DNA from: Maribacter sp.
GTDB taxonomy: Bacteria > Bacteroidota > Bacteroidia > Flavobacteriales > Flavobacteriaceae
NCBI GenBank assembly: GCA_020629415.1
Contig: JAHDDL010000004.1
Location: forward strand, 1-32,125
Direction of reading: 5' to 3'
Length of the DNA stretch: 32,125 bases
The notes below the pieces were generated by a model. The model saw only the letters and a program-made list of their open reading frames with translations. It was not told the origin of the DNA and searched no databases. The translations under genes were made by a program, and so were the position numbers. Position 1 is the stretch's first letter. Every line of letters starts with the position of its first letter. Shown here one piece after another: positions 26,732 to 32,125 of the stretch.

Positions 26732-29110
26732 ATGGAAAAAAATAAAAGAATTTCTCTAGGAGATAGTTCTGATCTGTCAGACCTGATTAAAGGATATTCT
26801 AAACATTGGAAATGGTTTTTATTATCGGCCATTTTCTTTTTAATGCTTGGGGTTTTGTATTTACGTTATGCTACACCTAAATACAAGGCAGCTGCAAAAA
26901 TTCAAATTCTTGAGGATAAATCTGCTTCGTCAGAATTATCGGTATTTTCAGATTTGGACTTTTTAGGTAAAGGTCAAAATAATGTTGAAGATGAATTGGA
27001 GATTTTAGGGTCTCGTTCAAATTTGGTCGAAGTTGTAGATAATTTAGATTTGAATGTTGTTCTGACCGAGTTGGGTAATGTAAAGAGTAGGGAAATATAC
27101 TCGAATAAGCCATTTAAGGTTAACTTTTTAGAAAATGATTCTATTGTAAATAATTCTAAATTAGAGTTTTTTGTAGAAATCTCAAATTCAACAACATTCG
27201 GTTTTAGCTTGGATAGAGATACGCCTTCTAAAATTTACTCTTATGGAAAAAATATTCCAACGGAGATTGGTGATATTGTAATTACGCCCAATTTACCTTA
27301 TTTCAATAATTATAAAGATAGCCAGATAAGAGTTTCGGTTAGTCCTTTATATATGGTTGCAGAGTCTTATCAAGATAAGATTGTGATGAGTCCGGCTACA
27401 GAATTTTCAAATATTCTTAATATATCACTTGAAGATGCAAATCAAGAAAAAGCAAAAGATATATTGAATAATTTAATTGCTACTTATAACAACAATGCCA
27501 TAATTGATAAAAAGGCAATAGCGGATAAAACCTCTACTTTTATCAATGAAAGAATTAAGGAAATTTCTTCCAACTTAACTACTGTCGATCAAACTGCACA
27601 AGATTTTAAAACGTCTAAAGGTGTAACCGATATACAAGGCGAGGCAAACATAGCTTTAAATGTTGGGGCGGCCAATAGACAAGAATTGGAAAATGCCAAA
27701 ACGCAATTGAATATTGCCAGTGGTATGAAAGAATATGTTAATTCTGAAACCGGCTATGAGGTATTGCCTTCAAATGTTGGTCTTTCCGATCCAACTATTG
27801 CAAATACTACGGCAAAGTATAATGAATTGGTTTTAGAAAGAAACAGATTACTTAAGAGTGCCGATGAACAAAACCCCATGATTGTTAATTTAGACCAACA
27901 ACTGGATGGATTAAAACAAAGTATGAAATCTAGTTTAAACGGTATGGAACGTAATCTGGGTCTTCAAGTAAATAGTTTGTCGAGCCAGATGTCTAGAATT
28001 AACTCTAAAATATATTCAGCTCCTAAAAATGAAAGAGAGTTTAGGGATATTACAAGACAGCAACAAACTACAGAATCTCTTTATCTATACTTATTGCAAA
28101 AAAGAGAGGAGTCTCAAGTTACTTTTGCATCTAGTTCTCCAAAATCAAAGGTTATCGATTACGCCTATCAGGTGGGCGATGCGCCAGTTTCTCCACAGCG
28201 ACCTAAAGTGTATTTAGCATTTTTGTTTGTAGGTTTATTATTGCCTTTTTCTGTAATATATGCCAACCAATTGATGGATAATAAGATTCATAACAAGATA
28301 TCATTGGAAAAACTAATCAATGAAGTTCCTATTTTGGCTGAACTTCCTAAGATGGGGCGTAAAGAAGAAATGTTAATTAAGACTGATGATCGTTCAGTAC
28401 TTAGCGAGTCTCTAAGAATATTAAGAACCAACTTAGATTATTTAATAAAGTCTAAAAGTGACAAAAAGAACAATGTTATTTTTGTGACTTCTAGTGTCCC
28501 TGGTGAGGGTAAAACATTTATATCTTCTAACCTATCAATGATCTTTGCCAATACTAATAAAAAGGTTTTATTAATAGGTGGTGATGTTAGAAACCCTAAA
28601 TTATATACGTATTTTGCACAGAAAGATGTAGATAAAATAGGTGGACGTTCAAGGGGTAATGTAGATATAGGTTTATCTGAATATCTTCATGATCCCAAGA
28701 TTCAAACTAAAGATATCATTAACTCAATGTTAGTGCATTCAACTACTTTTGATGTTATTTATTCGGGTAAAATACCACCAAACCCTGCCGAGTTATTAAT
28801 GGGTGATAGAATGGAAACCTTATTGTCCGAAGTATCTGAAATGTATGATTATGTTATTGTGGATACGGCACCGATAATGGTAGTTACCGATACTATGTTG
28901 ATAACAGACCTTGCAGATCATATTATATATGTAACTAGAGCTGGGGTTACTGAAACAAAAGTATTGGAGTATCCGATCAACCTATGGGATCAAGGTAAGT
29001 TAAAAGGACTGGCATTTGTTGTCAATGATGTAAAAGAATCTAACCTTGGTTATGGTGGTAAATATGGTTATGGCTATGGAAAATCTGTTAAAAAATGGTG
29101 GAAGTTTTAA
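26732..29110 (+). CDS. Wzc-like polysaccharide co-polymerase and BY-type tyrosine autokinase
   Basis: 792 residues. The N-terminal membrane segment (about 28-46) opens a Wzz-type periplasmic domain with long helical, likely coiled-coil, stretches (about 255-430); the second membrane segment is at about 496-515. The cytoplasmic BY-kinase has Walker A SSVPGEGKT (about 586-594), a Walker A' variant LLIGGDVRNP (about 614-624) and Walker B VIVDTAPI (about 707-714). The C-terminal tail carries a Tyr cluster (GYGGKYGYGYGK), the expected autophosphorylation sites. Such proteins control chain length and drive export with the Wza partner encoded just upstream. The cognate tyrosine phosphatase is not in the window. 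A strong terminator follows, so this ends the operon. Confidence 0.93.
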   Translation: MEKNKRISLGDSSDLSDLIKGYSKHWKWFLLSAIFFLMLGVLYLRYATPKYKAAAKIQILEDKSASSELSVFSDLDFLGKGQNNVEDELEILGSRSNLVEVVDNLDLNVVLTELGNVKSREIYSNKPFKVNFLENDSIVNNSKLEFFVEISNSTTFGFSLDRDTPSKIYSYGKNIPTEIGDIVITPNLPYFNNYKDSQIRVSVSPLYMVAESYQDKIVMSPATEFSNILNISLEDANQEKAKDILNNLIATYNNNAIIDKKAIADKTSTFINERIKEISSNLTTVDQTAQDFKTSKGVTDIQGEANIALNVGAANRQELENAKTQLNIASGMKEYVNSETGYEVLPSNVGLSDPTIANTTAKYNELVLERNRLLKSADEQNPMIVNLDQQLDGLKQSMKSSLNGMERNLGLQVNSLSSQMSRINSKIYSAPKNEREFRDITRQQQTTESLYLYLLQKREESQVTFASSSPKSKVIDYAYQVGDAPVSPQRPKVYLAFLFVGLLLPFSVIYANQLMDNKIHNKISLEKLINEVPILAELPKMGRKEEMLIKTDDRSVLSESLRILRTNLDYLIKSKSDKKNNVIFVTSSVPGEGKTFISSNLSMIFANTNKKVLLIGGDVRNPKLYTYFAQKDVDKIGGRSRGNVDIGLSEYLHDPKIQTKDIINSMLVHSTTFDVIYSGKIPPNPAELLMGDRMETLLSEVSEMYDYVIVDTAPIMVVTDTMLITDLADHIIYVTRAGVTETKVLEYPINLWDQGKLKGLAFVVNDVKESNLGYGGKYGYGYGKSVKKWWKF

Positions 29111-29163
29111 ATACGTAAAACTTTGTCAACACTTTTAGTAAACTCAATTAGAATAATTTATAT

Positions 29164-29195
29164 ATCCTCGCAGTTCTTCTGCGGGGATTTTTTTT
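29164..29195 (+). terminator. Rho-independent terminator of the dehydratase-wza-wzc operon
   Basis: ATCCTCGCAG (29164-29173) pairs with CTGCGGGGAT (29179-29188), a 10-bp stem with one G-T pair and a 5-base loop, followed by T8. It lies about 50 bases past the wzc-like stop codon and separates the operon from the second oxidase gene. Confidence 0.92.
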
Positions 29196-29298
29196 GTTCA
29201 TCGTGTAATAGTGTAGTTCATCGATAATTTATAATAAAAAAATACAATAATTAAATACTATGCTTTCTTTTGTAATTCCCCGATTATAAAAGAACAAT

Positions 29299-32125
29299 AT
29301 GTGTAAATATCATTCAAATTGGGGGCGTTTTTCAATTAGTTTTATCTTCTTATTTTATATTTCCTCTTGTTTTTCACAAGCCTTAAATGAAGTTGGTGAA
29401 TGGGGCAACCCAATTCCATTTGAAATTGTTCCTGTAGCTGTGGCAAATCTTCCGGATGGTAGGCTGTTAACATGGTCTTCCCAGTTTCCTAATACTTTTG
29501 ATGAAATAGGTGATGGCTATACATATACAGAACTATTTGATCCTAGCGGTAATAATGGATTAGGAAGTGCTTTAGGTATGACCTTGACAGATACGGATCA
29601 TGATATGTTTTGTCCTGGTATTAATAATCTAGCGGATGGACGTATACTATCTGCCGGTGGTACTACGAGCGAACGTACTAGTATTTACGATCCTAAAACC
29701 AATCTTTGGACACGTGCCGCCGACATGAACATTCCACGTGGTTATCAAGGTAATGTTACACTTTCTAATGGAGCGGTATTTACCATTGGCGGTTCTTGGA
29801 GTAATGGTGCCGGTAATAATGGTGGCAAAGCAGCCGAACTATGGTCTCCTGAATCTGGATGGATCAATCTTCCTGGCATCACTGGTGAAAGTATCTATAA
29901 TTCTAATGATCTTAATTTGGAAAGCCAAACAAACCCTTTATATAGGGTAGATAATCATGTTTGGCTATGGCCGGCACCTAATGGAAAATTATTTCATGCA
30001 GGTCCTAGTGAAGAAATGCATTGGATAGATTTAGATGTGCCGGGTGGCTCTATAAGTTCTGCAGGATTTAGGGCAGATGATACATATTCAATGAAAGGGA
30101 CTACCGTAATGTTCGACATTGGTAAAATTTTAAAAGTTGGTGGTGCCACTTCTTATGGTGAGAGTTACAATAGTACTACGCCAGCAAAAAATAATTCATA
30201 TGTTATAGATATAGATGTACCCTATCCTCAATCACCAACGGTTATTAGTGCAGGCCATTTGTCTGAAAGTAGAACAATGCATAATAGTACGGTTTTGCCC
30301 AATGGTCAAGTTTTAGTTACCGGTGGTCTTGATAGGGGAGCAGTATTCACAGATGTGGGCGCTCGTCATGTAGCGGAACTCTATACACCGTCTTTAAACG
30401 GGGGTTCGGGTACTTGGGAAACCGTTGCGGAGATGCAGGAGGCCAGAACCTATCATAGCGTGGCCATTTTAATGACGGACGGTCGCGTTTTTGTTGGTGG
30501 CGGCGGTCTTTGTGATAATCTCTTAAATGGATGTAACAACCATTTTAGTGCCGAGATTTATAGCCCTCCTTATTTATTTGATTCTTCAGGCGATTTAGCT
30601 GTAAGACCTATCATTTTCGATGCTCCGGAAAGTTCAGATTATAATTCAAGCATTACGGTTACGGCTAGTACAGGAATCACTGAGTTTAGTCTTGTTCGGT
30701 TTTCTGCTGCTACCCATTCAACAAATAACGAGCAAAGAAGAATTCCGGTTAGTTTTACGGGAAATGGTACTTACAATATAACTATTCCGAACAGAGAGCT
30801 TTTGCCTCCAGGATACTACATGCTATTTGGCCTTGACCATAATGGTGTACCAAGCAAAGCCGCTACCATTAAAATTGGTTCCGCCCTTTCATTGGAAATA
30901 GCCAATGAAAATTTAATTGTTGATATGCAGTTTGAGGATGTAAGTGGAAGCAATGCATTGGATAGTAGTATATATCGTAACGATGCATCTATTGTTGAAT
31001 ACGATGATCAAGGAAGCCCAGTAGCTAATGCTGGAAATTATAGTTGGACATCTGGCATTATTGGTGGCGCTATCGAATTCAATGGTCTTGAACACAGCAG
31101 TAATGCGTTGATCGATATTCCTAGTTCAGCATCTTTACAATCGTTGGATGAACAAATAACGGTTATGGCTTGGGCTTATAGAAATTCTGCCGGTAGTACT
31201 ATACCCGAAACTGGAAAAGTAGCAAACGTAGGTCTTTTTAGCCATGATTATGTAAGTACCTTATTTTTTGGCTTTCATAACACATTATATAAATGGGCCT
31301 TTGTAACCAATAACGGACCGGTAGATCTTTATGCTGGGCGTGCTCCAATGGATACTTGGGTACATATGGCGGCAACCTATGATGGTAACACCGCCAAACT
31401 TTATGCGAATGGTAAATTGATTGCATGGAAAGAATTAAGTGGTACCATTCCTTTTAAAGATGATGGAAGCTTACAATCGCATTTTACATCTTCTGGTTTT
31501 TATGATGAGAGAATTGCTGCTGAATTGCCAAGCTATGCTAATGGAAGTGGTATAACCGATGAAATAAACGGTAAAATTGATGAGCTTAAAGTCTTCAATA
31601 AAGTGTTAGGTGAATCTGAAATAAATGAATATTATCAACAGGGTATCAATACGGGTAATCCAGATGTTGTAATCTGTACTACTGAAGATATCATTGCTCA
31701 ATATCGTATAGGCATCAATGGTAATTGGCAAACAGGAAATGCATTAAGTATAGAAGAAGGTGTGGATATTTACCTTAGGGCTCAAACTCCAAGCAATCAA
31801 TATTATATTACTACTCCTCAAGAAAACGGACCTACATTCAATTCTAGAGGTAGTGAAAGCTATGTATATAAAATAGATACCGGAGTATTTCAAGGGAGCA
31901 ATCCAAAAAGAAATGACGGTTTAATCGATATTTCTAATCAAGGGCAATTTGTGATGACTACAGCGAATGGTTGTGCTACCGTTTTTGATTTGCAAGTAAT
32001 TATAGTCGATGAAACAGATGGTTGTTCTAACCAATTGAAAAATGATTCGGCCGGCATCGTGCTGCCCTCCGGAACTATGGTCGGCGGTCCCGATACGGTA
32101 TCGGGCACCTCGGATGTCACGAACG
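29299..32125 (+). CDS. Second secreted galactose-oxidase-like protein (AA5-type) with LamG domain, 3' end cut by window edge
   Basis: Open from the ATG at 29299 to the window end, 942 codons with no stop. It is a close paralogue of the minus-strand oxidase at 17943-23567 and collinear with it. A signal peptide ends near SSCFSQ/ALNE; the Cys in ISSC could also be read as a lipobox. The active site is complete: Cys105, Tyr149, Trp167, Tyr385-His386 and His473, with 87 residues between the two His against 85 in the Fusarium enzyme. The LamG domain (about 535-785) is the part most similar to the paralogue. After the DETDGC segment the last 30 residues no longer match well, and base composition jumps. 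The rest, presumably CBM, PKD and a T9SS domain, lies outside the window. It follows the wzc-like gene on the same strand but after a strong terminator, so it is probably transcribed on its own. Confidence 0.88.
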   Translation, partial: MCKYHSNWGRFSISFIFLFYISSCFSQALNEVGEWGNPIPFEIVPVAVANLPDGRLLTWSSQFPNTFDEIGDGYTYTELFDPSGNNGLGSALGMTLTDTDHDMFCPGINNLADGRILSAGGTTSERTSIYDPKTNLWTRAADMNIPRGYQGNVTLSNGAVFTIGGSWSNGAGNNGGKAAELWSPESGWINLPGITGESIYNSNDLNLESQTNPLYRVDNHVWLWPAPNGKLFHAGPSEEMHWIDLDVPGGSISSAGFRADDTYSMKGTTVMFDIGKILKVGGATSYGESYNSTTPAKNNSYVIDIDVPYPQSPTVISAGHLSESRTMHNSTVLPNGQVLVTGGLDRGAVFTDVGARHVAELYTPSLNGGSGTWETVAEMQEARTYHSVAILMTDGRVFVGGGGLCDNLLNGCNNHFSAEIYSPPYLFDSSGDLAVRPIIFDAPESSDYNSSITVTASTGITEFSLVRFSAATHSTNNEQRRIPVSFTGNGTYNITIPNRELLPPGYYMLFGLDHNGVPSKAATIKIGSALSLEIANENLIVDMQFEDVSGSNALDSSIYRNDASIVEYDDQGSPVANAGNYSWTSGIIGGAIEFNGLEHSSNALIDIPSSASLQSLDEQITVMAWAYRNSAGSTIPETGKVANVGLFSHDYVSTLFFGFHNTLYKWAFVTNNGPVDLYAGRAPMDTWVHMAATYDGNTAKLYANGKLIAWKELSGTIPFKDDGSLQSHFTSSGFYDERIAAELPSYANGSGITDEINGKIDELKVFNKVLGESEINEYYQQGINTGNPDVVICTTEDIIAQYRIGINGNWQTGNALSIEEGVDIYLRAQTPSNQYYITTPQENGPTFNSRGSESYVYKIDTGVFQGSNPKRNDGLIDISNQGQFVMTTANGCATVFDLQVIIVDETDGCSNQLKNDSAGIVLPSGTMVGGPDTVSGTSDVTN

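Noticed and set aside
23568..29298. Export operon bracketed by inverted paralogues as a composite mobile element
   Set aside because: There are no terminal inverted repeats, transposase or target duplications, and the paralogues are diverged at synonymous sites, so ordinary duplication is the simpler reading.
29738..29950. Plus-strand open frame in another frame of the second oxidase, and its counterpart at 22922-23104 in the first
   Set aside because: Both are alternative-frame shadows that persist because the paralogues share DNA sequence; the main frame carries all the active-site motifs.

Overview
The window is an AT-rich chromosomal segment of a Bacteroidota bacterium, most likely a (probably marine) member of the Flavobacteriaceae. 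The evidence is the type A and type B type IX secretion (T9SS) sorting domains, long tandem PKD and thrombospondin type-3 repeats, matches to the Bacteroidota -7 promoter motif TAnnTTTG, and the style of the polysaccharide export genes. The genus cannot be fixed from the sequence. The window is a surface-polysaccharide (capsule/exopolysaccharide) locus interleaved with very large secreted proteins. I see no tRNA, rRNA, CRISPR array, insertion sequence or phage gene.

Layout. 1-1415 (-): a Wzx-type flippase cut by the left edge. 1913-3028 (-): GDP-mannose 4,6-dehydratase (gmd). 3274-5235 (-): a lipoprotein with a Pro-Glu repeat linker and a beta-helix. 5543-7382 (+): a two-gene unit of a polysaccharide deacetylase and a glycosyltransferase-like protein. 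7458-13859 (-): a 2133-residue secreted protein with TSP3-type calcium motifs and a type B sorting domain. 14075-17858 (-): three nucleotide-sugar genes, ugd, a TviB/WbpO-like dehydrogenase and a UDP-glucuronate 4-epimerase-like gene. 17943-23567 (-): a galactose-oxidase-like protein with LamG, eight PKD domains and a type A sorting domain. 23965-29110 (+): a WbpM/CapD-like dehydratase, a Wza-like export lipoprotein and a Wzc-like tyrosine autokinase. 29299 to the right edge (+): a second galactose-oxidase-like protein, cut by the window end. Hairpin terminators separate most units.

How the genes fit together. The cytosolic enzymes supply GDP-4-keto-6-deoxymannose, UDP-glucuronate, probably UDP-galacturonate, a UDP-HexNAc-uronate and a UDP-4-keto-6-deoxy-HexNAc. 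These would be built into an acidic, partly 6-deoxy polysaccharide, flipped by Wzx and exported through Wzc/Wza. The deacetylase could tailor it. The initiating transferase, the polymerase and most glycosyltransferases are not in the window.

The most notable point is the pair of secreted copper-radical oxidase homologues bracketing the dehydratase-wza-wzc operon. Both keep every residue of the fungal galactose oxidase active site (Cys-Tyr crosslink pair, axial Tyr, two His, stacking Trp). I infer a flavobacterial system in which an exported or neighbouring glycan is oxidised to aldehydes outside the cell, comparable in logic to the Streptomyces CslA/GlxA pair but using T9SS secretion. This is a hypothesis from gene context and active-site conservation; no function has been shown here.
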